Below, piece after piece: positions 51,128 to 60,319 of a stretch of DNA of 64,000 nt. Made by a program: the position numbers and the translations under genes. The notes beneath the pieces were generated by a model. That model made no database searches. It saw only the letters and a list, made by a program, of their open reading frames with translations, and was not told the DNA's origin. The DNA is from Elusimicrobiota bacterium (GTDB lineage: Bacteria > Elusimicrobiota > Elusimicrobia > UBA1565 > UBA9628): NCBI GenBank assembly GCA_016209035.1, contig JACQWX010000076.1, positions 1 to 64,000 of the forward strand. Direction: 5' to 3'. The stretch's first letter is position 1, and each line of letters begins with the position of its first letter.

Positions 51128-53136
51128 TGATCTCCCGCGCCTGGCTGATCCCGATCCTGCCGCTGGCCGCGTCGCTCGTCATCCTTTTCTTCGGCCGGGA
51201 GCGGGAGGACTCGCCGCTGCCGTTCGTCGGCATCGCGGCGATCGGGGCCTCCCTCTGGATCGCCCTGCGCATCCTCTTCGACGTCGCCCTGGGGACCCTG
51301 GCCCTTCCCTACGAGAATGACTGGTCGTGGTTCTCCTTCGCGGCTGACCTCAAGGGGCACCCCTTCATCCTCGACATGCGCGCGGGCGTCCTCGTCGACG
51401 GAGCGGCGGCGGCCATGCTCGCGGTGGTCTGCCTGGTGAGCCTGCTGGTGCAGGTCTATTCGCTGGGCTACATGCGCGGCGACGCCAAGTTCAAGCGCTA
51501 CTTCGCCTACATGTCCTTCTTCACGGCCTCGATGCTGGGCCTAGTCGTCTCCAACAACCTCCTCGTGACCTTCGGCTGCTGGGAACTGGTCGGGGTGTCG
51601 AGCTACCTCCTCATCGGGTTCTGGTTCGAGAGGGAGGCTCCTGCCTACGCGGCCAAGAAGGCGTTCATCACCACCAAGCTGGGGGACCTGGGCTTCTTCC
51701 TGGCCCTGCTCCTGACCTTCCTCTACGCCGGCAGCTTCAACATCGTCCGCGTCAAGGACGTCGTCGAGATGGGCTACATGCCTCCCTTCGTCGTGACCCT
51801 CATCGGCCTGGGGCTCCTGAGCGGAGCCGCGGGCAAGTCCGCTCAGGCGCCGCTCTTCATCTGGCTGCCGGACGCCATGGAAGGCCCCACCCCGGTCTCG
51901 GCCCTCATCCACGCCGCCACCATGGTGGCGGCCGGCATCTACCTGGTGGCCCGGTGCTACTTCGTGTTCGCGGCGAGCCCCCTGGCCATGGAGACCGTGG
52001 CCTGGGCGGGGCTCGTCACGGCCTTCCTCGCGGCGACCATGGCCCTGGTCCCCTACGACATCAAGCGGGTGCTCGCATTCTCCACGGTGAGCCAGCTCGG
52101 GTTCATGATGTGCGCCCTGGGGGTGGGAGGCTACACCGCCGGGCTTTTCCACTTGACCACGCACGCCTTCTTCAAGGCCCTGCTTTTCTTGTGCGCCGGC
52201 TCCGTCATCCACGCGGTCCACACCAACGACATGCGCTCCATGGGGGGGTTGTCCAAACGGATGCCCCTGACCTTCCTCACCATGGTGGTGGGAGCCGCCG
52301 CCATCTCGGGCATCCCTCCCCTGGCCGGGTTCTACTCCAAGGACCTCATCCTCGAGAAGGTCTTCGAGCACAGCCCGGCCATGTTCGGGGTCCTGGCCCT
52401 CACCGCGTGCCTCACGGCTTTCTACACCTTCCGGATGCTGTTCCTGACCTTCTGGGGCGACGGCCGCAACAACGAGCGGGTCAGCCGCGCGGAGGAATCC
52501 CAGGCCGTGATGACCATCCCTCTCCTCATCCTGGCCGCGCTCTCCCTGGTCTCGGGCTGGGCCCTGGAGCATGCCTGGGCCGCAAGCCCAGGGGCCGCAG
52601 GCCCAGGCGCCTTCGCCTCCCTCGTGGGACCCGGGGTCGCCGCAGCCGAGCACGGTGCGACGGGCGCGGCGCGCCACGTCAATCCCACGGTCCTGGCGGC
52701 CTCCGTCACCGCCGGCGCGTGCTGCTTCATCGCGCTCGCTTACTCGCTCTACTGCGGCCCGGACCTCGGGGCCGCGGAGCGGCTCAAGGCCAGGTTCCTG
52801 CCGGTCTTCAAGCTGCTGGAGAACCGCTGGGGGTTCGACGCCTTCTTCCTCGCGCTGGTCGACATCGCCGACAGGGTCGCGGACCTAGCCAAGTGGGTCG
52901 ACACCGAGGTCATCGACAAGGTCTTCGTGGACGGCTGGGGGGTGCTCACTCGCATCGCCGCGGAGATCAGCCACCTTTTCGACGCCCTGTTCGTGGACCA
53001 GGCCGTGGACGGCTGCGGGTACTTGAGCCGCGACTGGGTCGGGGCCGGCCTGCGCGGCCTCATCGCGCGCGGCCAGGTCCAGGAATACCTGCTCTACCTC
53101 GCGGTCGGAGTGAGCCTCTTCGCGATCATGAAATAG
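51127..53136 (+). CDS. nuoL: NADH-quinone oxidoreductase subunit L
   Basis: 669 residues, antiporter-like subunit with the long lateral helix. Core motifs are TFGCWELVGVSSYLLIGFWF, GKSAQAPLFIWLPDAMEGPT followed by PVSALIHAATMVAAG, and STVSQLGFMMCALGVGGYTA. The C-terminal amphipathic region (LKARFLPVFKLLENRWGFDA) is present. An Ala/Gly/Pro-rich insert near 52574-52592 contains a CCTGGGC palindrome. One of the three proton-pumping subunits. Confidence 0.96.
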   Translation: MISRAWLIPILPLAASLVILFFGREREDSPLPFVGIAAIGASLWIALRILFDVALGTLALPYENDWSWFSFAADLKGHPFILDMRAGVLVDGAAAAMLAVVCLVSLLVQVYSLGYMRGDAKFKRYFAYMSFFTASMLGLVVSNNLLVTFGCWELVGVSSYLLIGFWFEREAPAYAAKKAFITTKLGDLGFFLALLLTFLYAGSFNIVRVKDVVEMGYMPPFVVTLIGLGLLSGAAGKSAQAPLFIWLPDAMEGPTPVSALIHAATMVAAGIYLVARCYFVFAASPLAMETVAWAGLVTAFLAATMALVPYDIKRVLAFSTVSQLGFMMCALGVGGYTAGLFHLTTHAFFKALLFLCAGSVIHAVHTNDMRSMGGLSKRMPLTFLTMVVGAAAISGIPPLAGFYSKDLILEKVFEHSPAMFGVLALTACLTAFYTFRMLFLTFWGDGRNNERVSRAEESQAVMTIPLLILAALSLVSGWALEHAWAASPGAAGPGAFASLVGPGVAAAEHGATGAARHVNPTVLAASVTAGACCFIALAYSLYCGPDLGAAERLKARFLPVFKLLENRWGFDAFFLALVDIADRVADLAKWVDTEVIDKVFVDGWGVLTRIAAEISHLFDALFVDQAVDGCGYLSRDWVGAGLRGLIARGQVQEYLLYLAVGVSLFAIMK

Positions 53137-53145
53137 GACTTCACC

Positions 53146-54618
53146 ATGGAACTTCCACTTCTGTCGTTGATCACCTTCATCCCCCTGGCCGGGGCCTTGG
53201 CGGTGCTGTGCCTGCCCAAGGACCTCCGGCGCGCCATCGAAGGGGTGTCTTTGGCCGCGGCCGCGGTCCCCTTCGCGCTCTCGGCGTGGCTCTACTTCGC
53301 CTTCGACCGGTCCACCGCCGCCATGCAGTTCGTCGAGCGCCACGGCTGGATCTCTTCGTCCGCCGTGCGCATCGACTACTACCTGGGCGTCGACGGCCTC
53401 TCGGCGCCTTTGGTCATGCTGACGGCGCTCATGTCCCTGGTCGCGCTCATCGCGAGCTTGGGCATCAAGGAGCGGTTCAAGGAGTACGCCTTCTGGTTTT
53501 TGATCCTCGAGGTCGGGATGCTCGGCGTGTTCGAGTCGCTCGACTTCTTCCTGTTCTACGTCTTCTGGGAGATCACCCTGGTCCCCATGTACTTCCTCAT
53601 CGGCATCTGGGGAGGGCCGCAGAAGGAGTACGCGGCCATCAAGTTCTTCCTCTACACGCTCACCGGGTCCGTCTTCATGCTGCTTGGCATCCTGGCCATG
53701 TACTTCAAGGCCACGCCGCACACCTTCGACATGCTCGAGCTCATGAAGATCCACGGGGCCTTGAGCTTCAAGTTCCAGGCCCTCGTGTTCCTGGCATTCT
53801 ACTTCGGCTTCGCCGTCAAGGTGCCGGCCTTCCCGTTCCATACCTGGCTCCCGCTGGCCCACGTCGAAGCTCCGACCGCGATCTCGGTCATCCTGGCGGC
53901 CGTGCTCCTCAAGATGGGCGTCTACGGCATCATGAGGGTCTCCTACCCCATGCTCCCGCTGGGGTTCGAGTGGTTCCTGCCCTACCTCGTGGTCATCGCG
54001 GTCATCAACATCGTCTACGGGGCGCTCTGCGCCATGGCCCAGAACGACATGAAGAAGATGGTCGCCTATTCCTCCATCAACCACATGGGCTACTGCCTCC
54101 TGGCCATCGCGGGGGTCACGGCCACGGGCTTCTCCGGCGCTGCCTTCCAGATGGTCAACCACGGCATCATCACCGGGGCGCTGTTCCTTCTCGTCGGCGT
54201 CATCTACGACCGGGCCCACACCCGCGACATCGGGGCCTTCGGCGGCCTGGCCACCAAGGTGCCGGTCTACGCGGGCCTGATGTCCTTGGCGTGCTTCGCG
54301 TCCCTGGGCCTGCCCGGCATGGCGGGGTTCGTGAGCGAATTCCTCTGCTTCCTGGGCGCCTTCCCGCGCTGGAAGATCTACACGGCCATCTCCGTCCTCG
54401 GCATCCTCACGACCGCGGCCTTCTTCCTGCGCATGCTCGAGAAGGTCTTCCTGGGCCCTCTCAACAACCGCTGGGCGGATCTCACGGACATGAACGCGCG
54501 GGAACTGGTCTCGCTCGTGCCCCTGGCGGTGCTGATGGTCGTGCTGGGGATCTGGCCCAGGCTTGCGCTCGACATGATGAACGCGACCATGGTGAACCTG
54601 GCGGGATTGTTCAAATAG
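53146..54618 (+). CDS. nuoM: NADH-quinone oxidoreductase subunit M
   Basis: 490 residues, antiporter-like with about 14 helices. Motifs are GVDGLSAPLVMLTALMSLVA, LFYVFWEITLVPMYFLIGIW with the key Glu, KVPAFPFHTWLPLAHVEAPT and AYSSINHMGYCLLAIAGVTA. Proton-pumping subunit between NuoL and NuoN. Starts 9 bases after nuoL; nuoN begins one base after its stop. Confidence 0.96.
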   Translation: MELPLLSLITFIPLAGALAVLCLPKDLRRAIEGVSLAAAAVPFALSAWLYFAFDRSTAAMQFVERHGWISSSAVRIDYYLGVDGLSAPLVMLTALMSLVALIASLGIKERFKEYAFWFLILEVGMLGVFESLDFFLFYVFWEITLVPMYFLIGIWGGPQKEYAAIKFFLYTLTGSVFMLLGILAMYFKATPHTFDMLELMKIHGALSFKFQALVFLAFYFGFAVKVPAFPFHTWLPLAHVEAPTAISVILAAVLLKMGVYGIMRVSYPMLPLGFEWFLPYLVVIAVINIVYGALCAMAQNDMKKMVAYSSINHMGYCLLAIAGVTATGFSGAAFQMVNHGIITGALFLLVGVIYDRAHTRDIGAFGGLATKVPVYAGLMSLACFASLGLPGMAGFVSEFLCFLGAFPRWKIYTAISVLGILTTAAFFLRMLEKVFLGPLNNRWADLTDMNARELVSLVPLAVLMVVLGIWPRLALDMMNATMVNLAGLFK

Positions 54619-54619
54619 C

Positions 54620-56058
54620 ATGAACGGACTGGGGCTCCTCCTCGCCGACCTGGCCGCGCCCCCCCGCCGAAAGCGGCTCCTCTACGGCTTGACGCTGCTC
54701 TCAGGCGCGGCCGTGATGGTCCTGCTGGTCCTGCCGCTCCAGGGGCCGAAGCCCTTGTGGGGCCTCGGGCCGTAGACCCCTTCAGCCTGTTCCTGAAGAT
54801 GGTCGTGCTGGGCTCGGCGGTCCTAGCCCTGCTCCTCACCCTCGACGACTCCAGCATCCCGGAGCCTGCTTCGGGGAGCTTCAGCTGCCTCATCCTCCTC
54901 TCCACGGTCGGCATGATGTTCCTGGTGTCGGCCACGGACCTCCTCCTCGTCTTCGTCTCCCTGGAGCTGGTCTCCATCTCCTCCTTCATCCTCGCCGGCT
55001 ACGAGCGCGCCAACCCCAAGTCCAACGAAGGCTCGCTCAAGTACTTCATCTTCGGCGCCTTCTCCTCGGCCGTGATGGCCTACGGCATCTCGCTCTTCTA
55101 CGGCGCCACCGGGGGGACGACCCTCATCGCGGTGCGGGCCTTGGGTCCCTTGGCGCTCACCGGGCTTCTCTTCATCCTGGTGGGATTCGGCTTCAAGGCG
55201 GCCCTGGCCCCCATGCACTTCTGGGTGCCCGACGCCTACGAAGGCGCCCCCACCCCGGTCACCGCCTTCCTCTCCGTGGCTCCCAAGATCGCGGCGTTGG
55301 GCGCCTTGGCCAGGCTCCTGGCGGCGCTCATCCCGGCGGCTTCCGTGGACCTGGGCAACCTCCTCTCCATCCTGTGCTGCCTCACCATGACGGTCGGCAA
55401 CTTCGTCGCCCTGTTCCAGCGCAACGTGAAGAGACTCCTGGCCTACTCCTCCATCGCGCAGGCGGGGTACATCGTGATCGGCGTCGTGACCGGCGACGCC
55501 ATGGGCATCCAAGGCATCCTGATCTACTCCTTCGTCTATGTCGCCATGAACATCGGCGCCTTCGCCGTCGCCATCGCGCTCGCCAACGACCGCCGCGGCG
55601 CCTCGCCGAGCGCCCACGCCCGCCTTGACGGCGCCCGGCACGGCGGGCCATCCGGCCTGGACGCCGCCGACCCCTACGACCTCGACTCCTTCGACGGGCT
55701 GGCCTCCCGGTCGCTCCCCGCGGCCCTGGCCATGACCTTCTTCCTGCTCTCCCTGGCCGGCATCCCGCCGCTCGCGGGCTTCTTCGGCAAGTTCTACCTC
55801 ATCGGCTCCGCGGTCGGGACGGCCCATTACGGCCTGGCCGTGGCGGCGGTGGTCAACAGCGTGGTGTCCGTGTACTACTACATGTCCATCTCGTACCGGA
55901 TGTTCTTCGTGTCTCCGAGGAAGGGGGCTCGCGCCCCGCGCATCGGGATCTGTCTCTACGCGACGGCGGCCCTGGCCCTGGCCGTCACCCTCTTCTTCGG
56001 CATCCTGCCGCACCGCCTGGCCGCCTGGGCCCAGCTCTCGGCGAAGTTCCTGCCGTAG
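54620..56058 (+). CDS. nuoN: NADH-quinone oxidoreductase subunit N, with frameshift near codon 50
   Basis: ATG 54620 opens a frame (MNGLGLLLADLAAPPRRKRL...) that hits TAG at 54773-54775. The rest of NuoN (AVDPFSLFLKMVVLGSAVLA onward, about 430 codons) is in another frame from about 54757. Joined, they match NuoN with a short first helix. Motifs are KAALAPMHFWVPDAYEGAPT and AYSSIAQAGYIVIGVVTGDA. A loop of about 25 residues containing LDGARHGGPSGLDA is inserted relative to the family and matches a dispersed repeat. The frameshift may be an assembly error, because all other nuo genes are intact. Confidence 0.85.
55630..55665 (+). repeat. 36-bp dispersed repeat, copy in nuoN
   Basis: 32 of 36 bases match 43811-43846 in the TPR gene, and both are read in the same frame. 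It lies in a cytoplasmic or periplasmic loop of NuoN, where homologues have no such insert. Confidence 0.7.
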
Positions 56059-56112
56059 GCCGCATTTCAATATTCCCCCAACCGCCAGCAAAGCCCAGCC
56101 CCCGATGCCCCC

Positions 56113-56146
56113 TTGACATTGGCATATAATTGATGCATAATTATAT
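56113..56146 (+). promoter_or_regulatory. vapBC promoter with overlapping operator palindrome
   Basis: TTGACA at 56113-56118, exactly 17 bases, CATAAT at 56136-56141, seven bases before the antitoxin ATG. A 9-7-9 inverted repeat (CATATAATT at 56123-56131, AATTATATG at 56139-56147) covers the -10, an ideal site for the VapB-VapC repressor. Confidence 0.7.
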
Positions 56147-56148
56147 GT

Positions 56149-56334
56149 ATGAGAACCACATTGATTATTAGGGACGACGTATTGAAGCGTGCCGCTCAGT
56201 TGACCGGCTTACATGAAAAGACCGCATTGGTCCATGCCGGTCTTGAGGCCTTGATTGAAAAGAAGGCCCGCGAGCGGCTCATAGCCCTGGGTGGCTCGGC
56301 GCCTCATTTTCGTGCTGGGCGCAGACGCCGATGA
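56149..56334 (+). CDS. vapB: VapB-type antitoxin (ribbon-helix-helix)
   Basis: 61 residues. The N-terminal strand RTTLIIRDDVLKRAAQLTGL and the following helix EKTALVHAGLEALIEKKARE fit the VapB/type II antitoxin RHH fold. The basic C-terminus (HFRAGRRRR) would wrap the toxin. It neutralises VapC and represses its own promoter, whose operator lies just upstream. Overlaps vapC as ATGA. The pair has lower GC than the flanks, a sign of transfer. Confidence 0.85.
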   Translation: MRTTLIIRDDVLKRAAQLTGLHEKTALVHAGLEALIEKKARERLIALGGSAPHFRAGRRRR

Positions 56335-56702
56335 TCCTCGTCGACACATCTGTCTGGGCCGACCATCTGCGGGAGGCAGAGTCCGGCTTAGTCACACTAT
56401 TGAATGAGGGGTCTGTTTTGATCCATCCATTCGTCATCGAGGAAATCGCCTGCGGCAATCTCCCAGACCGCGAGGAGACCTTGGAACTATTACATTCTCT
56501 TCCAGAGGCTCCGCTAGTGGAGCATTCGGAGGTTCTTGATCTGATCACAAACGCGCGTCTTTACGGCACGGGGCTCGGCTCTGTCGATATGCATCTTATT
56601 GCCTCGGCGAGGCTTGCTGGCGCCAAGATATGGAGCAAAGACAAAGCTCTTTCCCGCGAAGCGAAACGATTGGGCGTGCTTGGCGGGCCATTGCCTGCCT
56701 AA
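56331..56702 (+). CDS. vapC: VapC-type PIN-domain ribonuclease toxin
   Basis: 123 residues. The PIN acidic residues are Asp5 in ILVDTSVWADHLR, Glu in FVIEEIACGNL, Asp in GSVDMHLIASA and the late Asp in IWSKDKALSREAKRLG. It cuts tRNA or rRNA when released from VapB. The 126 bases after its stop hold no convincing gene; one frame (GRALATGIYILRIVPRKELE) may be a scrap of another protein. Confidence 0.92.
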   Translation: MILVDTSVWADHLREAESGLVTLLNEGSVLIHPFVIEEIACGNLPDREETLELLHSLPEAPLVEHSEVLDLITNARLYGTGLGSVDMHLIASARLAGAKIWSKDKALSREAKRLGVLGGPLPA

Positions 56703-56828
56703 CCCTGGATTGAGCGGACGGGCGCTTGCAACGGGGATCTATATTCTCAGAATCGTTCCAAGGAAAGAGCTCGAGCGAGTGCTATCCGGACTCTGGGCAT
56801 AAGAATTCCCCAACTCGGAAGCGGTCAA

Positions 56829-58352
56829 TCAGGCGTACCCGACGACCCTTCCCTCGATCTTCTGGACGGTCTGCTTGCGCTTGGGGAAGAAGACCCAGGA
56901 GCCGGCGTAGAGGACGGCGACGCCGAGCCACCGCCAGAGGCCCTGCGAGGAGAGGAAGGAGCGGCCTTCGCGGACGGCTAGGTCCTTCAACCCCGGCCAC
57001 CACAGGTCCCCCTGCCCCGAGAGCCTCAAGGACGCCCCGCCCAGGGCGAGCGAGACGACCGCCAGGGCCAGGAGCCACAAGGCGAGCTCGAGGCTGCGGC
57101 TCTCCTCGTCGAAGACCCCTTCCCACAGCGAGCCCGCGCCCGCCGCCGCGCCCAAGCCCAGAAGGATCAGGACCTCGATGGACGGGGCCCTTGACGGGAC
57201 CCAATCCAAGGAGCCGGGAAGCCCGAACTTATAGAACGATGCGATCATGCACAGGAGCGCGGCCGCGGCGGGGAGCTTCCTCCGCCAGCCCTCCCTTTCG
57301 CCCAGGTAGAAGGGCAGCAGGAGGCTCGCGGAGGCAAAGCCTGCCGCCATCCAGTCGGCCTGGACCGCGGAGGCCCACGCCCTGCAGAACGCCACGGACA
57401 CCAGACCCAGGAAGATGGCCTGGGAGAGCGCGGTCGGCGAGACGCTTGGCAGCGGCACGGCGGGCGGTCCGGGAGGCAGGGGCGCGCCTGCATGGAGCCC
57501 ATCATCCATGCGCGCGGCCTGGCTCTCCATGAGCATCTCCGGGGAGTCGAGGGCCTTGATCACCTCGTCGGCGCTGCTGGGCCTCTCATCGGGGGTCTTG
57601 GCCATGAGACGCGCGATCAGGCAAGAGGTGAAGCGAGTGAGGCTGGGATCGGCGTCCCGCACGCAGGGGATGGGAGCGTCGCGGTGCTTGAGGATCGCCT
57701 CGTTAGTGCTGGAGGCCGGGTAGGGGAACTTGCCGGTCAGCATGAGGTAATACATCGCTCCGAAGGCATAGAGGTCCGTGCGCGGGTCGGGCTTGCCGCC
57801 GTAGGCCTGCTCAGGCGCCATGAAATCCACGGACCCCGCCGCCTGGGGGTCGGACCCCACCGGCGCCGCGATGCCGAAATCCATGATGCGGACCTGGCCG
57901 GCCTCGTCGATCATGACGTTGCCGGGCTTGACGTCGCGGTGCACGATGCCCAGGCGGTGGGCCACGGCCAGGGCGGCGGCGACCTCGCGCATGATCTTGA
58001 GCGCCTCCGGGGGGTTGAGGAACCTCCTGCGCACGAGCATGCGTTCGAGGGTCTCGCCCCGCATGAGCTGCATGATGATGTAGCAGTAGGGGCCCTGCTG
58101 GCCGACGTCGTAGACCTGCACGATCCGAGGGTCTTCGAGCTTGGCGGCCGCGCGAGCCTCCCTGAGGACCGCCTGGACCACGGCCTCGCCGTTGACCACA
58201 GGCGGCTCGATGATCTTGATCGCGACCTCGCGGTCTAAAGCCAGGTGCCGGCCGCGGTAGACGTTCCCCATCCCCCCGCGGCTCAAGTACTCATCGATGC
58301 GGCAAGGGCCGACGACCTTGCCGATCAGAGGATCCGACGCCGGGGAACCCAT
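56829..58352 (-). CDS. Ser/Thr protein kinase with multi-pass membrane C-terminus
   Basis: 507 residues. The Hanks-type kinase domain has a Gly loop in YLSRGGMGNVYRGRHL, Lys in VAIKIIE, HRDVKPGNVMIDEAGQ with the catalytic Asp, DFG in IMDFGIAAP and APE in FMAPEQAYGG. After a Pro-rich linker there are about six membrane helices (FCRAWASAVQADWMAAGFAS, LALWLLALAVVSLALGGASL). No extracellular PASTA or sensor domain. TATAAT at 58369-58364 lies 11 bases before its ATG. Divergent from the DUF6624-like gene; substrate unknown. Confidence 0.93.
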   Translation of the reverse strand: MGSPASDPLIGKVVGPCRIDEYLSRGGMGNVYRGRHLALDREVAIKIIEPPVVNGEAVVQAVLREARAAAKLEDPRIVQVYDVGQQGPYCYIIMQLMRGETLERMLVRRRFLNPPEALKIMREVAAALAVAHRLGIVHRDVKPGNVMIDEAGQVRIMDFGIAAPVGSDPQAAGSVDFMAPEQAYGGKPDPRTDLYAFGAMYYLMLTGKFPYPASSTNEAILKHRDAPIPCVRDADPSLTRFTSCLIARLMAKTPDERPSSADEVIKALDSPEMLMESQAARMDDGLHAGAPLPPGPPAVPLPSVSPTALSQAIFLGLVSVAFCRAWASAVQADWMAAGFASASLLLPFYLGEREGWRRKLPAAAALLCMIASFYKFGLPGSLDWVPSRAPSIEVLILLGLGAAAGAGSLWEGVFDEESRSLELALWLLALAVVSLALGGASLRLSGQGDLWWPGLKDLAVREGRSFLSSQGLWRWLGVAVLYAGSWVFFPKRKQTVQKIEGRVVGYA

Positions 58353-58441
58353 AAGCAGGGTCTATTATACAAGACGGACGGACACTTGGCGAGGAAGGCC
58401 GAAAACTGATATATAGTCAGGCATCTGACACCGACACCGAC

Positions 58442-58942
58442 ATGGACAGCGACAGCCGGCTCCACGAGCTCTATCTCGGGGACCAGAAGGACAGGGAGCA
58501 GGTCTACCACAGCAAGGCCAGGGTGGACGACCTCGCGGCCCGGGACAAGCTCCGGCGCGACCTGGTCCATGAGATGATGTCCCAGGGGGCGGTCAAGACC
58601 CCGGTCGACCTCTACCACGCCGCGGTCGTCCTCCAGCACGGCTCCGAGCCCAAGGACTTCCTCGCCGCGCACCGGCTCGCCGTGCTCTCGGCCGTCGGCG
58701 GGCACCGCCCGGCGCGGTGGCTCCTGGCCGCCTCCCTCGACAGGTTCCTGATGTCGGCGGGCCTCGCCCAGGCCTACGGCACCCAGTTCGAGTTCGACGA
58801 AGGCGAGAACAAGTACCGTCTCAAGCTCCCCATCGAGGACGGCTCCGTCATGCCCACGGAAAAAGGCATGCTCGACGTGCCTTCCGTGGCCGAACGCCTC
58901 GACCAGCTCAACAGCCGCATCCGGGACGAGAGGCATGGCTGA
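58442..58942 (+). CDS. DUF6624-like protein
   Basis: 166 residues. The pattern DLYHAAVVLQHGSEPKDFLA, then ALARWLLAASLDRFL-type helix (HRPARWLLAASLDRFLMSAG), then AYGTQFEFDEGENKYRLKLP and a closing DVPSVAERLDQLN is that of the DUF6624 group, whose function is unknown. No signal or membrane segment. It overlaps the dihydropyrimidinase start by 8 bases, so they are co-translated, but no metabolic link is evident. Confidence 0.7.
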   Translation: MDSDSRLHELYLGDQKDREQVYHSKARVDDLAARDKLRRDLVHEMMSQGAVKTPVDLYHAAVVLQHGSEPKDFLAAHRLAVLSAVGGHRPARWLLAASLDRFLMSAGLAQAYGTQFEFDEGENKYRLKLPIEDGSVMPTEKGMLDVPSVAERLDQLNSRIRDERHG

Positions 58943-60308
58943 GCGTTGGGACCTCGTGGTCCAGGGGGGGACGGTCATCACCACCTCCGAGAGCTTCGTC
59001 GCCGATGTGGCGGTGTCGCAGGGGAGGGTCGCCGCCCTCGGCCGGCTCGAAGGCCTGGCCGCGGCCCAAGGCGCCCAGGTCGTCGACGCCGAAGGCATGG
59101 TCGTAGTGCCGGGCGGGGTCGACTGCCACGTCCATCTCGACATGCCCTATGGCGGCTCCACCAACTCCGACGATTTCGCCTCGGGCTCCGTTGCCGCGCT
59201 CTTCGGCGGCACCACCACCATCATCGACTTCGCGACCCCCGGGAAGGGGGAGGCCCTCGAACTGGGCTTCGAGGCCCGGCGCCGGAAGGCCGACGGCCGA
59301 TGCTCGACGGACTACGGCTTCCATATGGTGATGACGCGCGTCTGCGACAAAACCCTGCGGGAGATGGACCGCATGGTCCGGCAGGGCGTCACCTCCTTCA
59401 AGCTCTTCACGAGCAATCCGCAACGGCTCATGTCCGACGACGGGGCCATCTTCAGAGCCATGCGGCGCACCCGGGACAACGGGGGCCTCGTCTGCATGCA
59501 CGCCGAGAACGGCCGGGTCATCGAAGAGCTCATCCGCGAGGCCCTTGCCGCTGGGAACACCGGGCCCCGGTTCCATCCCCTGACCAGGCCGATGGAGGCG
59601 GAGGCCGAGGCCACGGCCAGGGTGATCGCCTTAGCCGAGATGGCCGGCGCCCCGGTCTATGTCATGCACCTGAGCGCCGCCCGGGCTTTAGACGAGGTCC
59701 GCCGGGGCCGCAAGAGGGGCGTCAAGGTCCTCTCCGAGACCTGCCCCCAGTACCTCTTCCTCACCGCGGACGAATACGAACGGCCGGGCTTCGAGGCCGC
59801 GAAGTTCGTGTCGTCCCCGCCCTTGAGGCCCCGGGGCAACGAGACCCGGCTCTGGCAGGCCCTCAGGGACGGCGAGCTCCAGGCGGTCTCGACCGACCAC
59901 TGCTCGTTCTCCATGAGATCCAAGGGCGGCAAGCCGCGCGGCGCCCCCGGCATCGGGACAAGGATGCTCCTCATGTGGGACGCGGCGCAGAGAGGGAGGA
60001 TCTCGCCCCAGCGCTTCGTGGAGGTCGTAGCCTCCGCCCCGGCCAGGATCTTCGGGCTCTACCCGCGCAAGGGGCACCTCGCGCCCGGGGCCGACGCGGA
60101 CATCGTCGTGATCGACCCCAGGAAGACCCATGCCTTCGGCGTCGCAAGCCATCATCTGAGAGTGGACTACGAGCCCTACGAAGGCAGGACCGCGCACGGC
60201 GTCATCAGGGAGGTGTTCCTGCGGGGCCGGCGCATGGTCAGCCACGGCCGGTTCGTGGGCAAGCCCGGAGGAGGCGCGTTCCTCCGGCGGGCCCCCAGAG
60301 ACTTCTGA
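58935..60308 (+). CDS. Dihydropyrimidinase / D-hydantoinase family
   Basis: 457 residues of the amidohydrolase superfamily. Metal ligands are seen in GGVDCHVHLDMPYGG (HxH), the carboxylated Lys in VTSFKLFTSN, His in LVCMHAENGRV, His in VYVMHLSAARAL and Asp in AVSTDHCSFS. The C-terminal GADADIVVIDPRKTHAF closes the beta domain. It opens dihydropyrimidine or hydantoin rings; the substrate loop (FTSNPQRLMSDDG) differs from the FMAYP of typical dihydropyrimidinases, so the exact substrate is uncertain. No dihydropyrimidine dehydrogenase is nearby. Confidence 0.92.
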   Translation: MAERWDLVVQGGTVITTSESFVADVAVSQGRVAALGRLEGLAAAQGAQVVDAEGMVVVPGGVDCHVHLDMPYGGSTNSDDFASGSVAALFGGTTTIIDFATPGKGEALELGFEARRRKADGRCSTDYGFHMVMTRVCDKTLREMDRMVRQGVTSFKLFTSNPQRLMSDDGAIFRAMRRTRDNGGLVCMHAENGRVIEELIREALAAGNTGPRFHPLTRPMEAEAEATARVIALAEMAGAPVYVMHLSAARALDEVRRGRKRGVKVLSETCPQYLFLTADEYERPGFEAAKFVSSPPLRPRGNETRLWQALRDGELQAVSTDHCSFSMRSKGGKPRGAPGIGTRMLLMWDAAQRGRISPQRFVEVVASAPARIFGLYPRKGHLAPGADADIVVIDPRKTHAFGVASHHLRVDYEPYEGRTAHGVIREVFLRGRRMVSHGRFVGKPGGGAFLRRAPRDF

Positions 60309-60319
60309 GATGGGACTTT

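Noticed and set aside
51541-54621. Long minus-strand frames opposite nuoL and nuoM
   Set aside because: They are His/Asp/Glu/Gly-rich antisense shadows of intact nuo genes.
56703-56828. Small gene or FlgD-like tail remnant (GRALATGIYILRIVPRKELE) after vapC
   Set aside because: The 33-codon frame has no start or ribosome site, and one LATGIYILRI-like stretch is too little to call a family.
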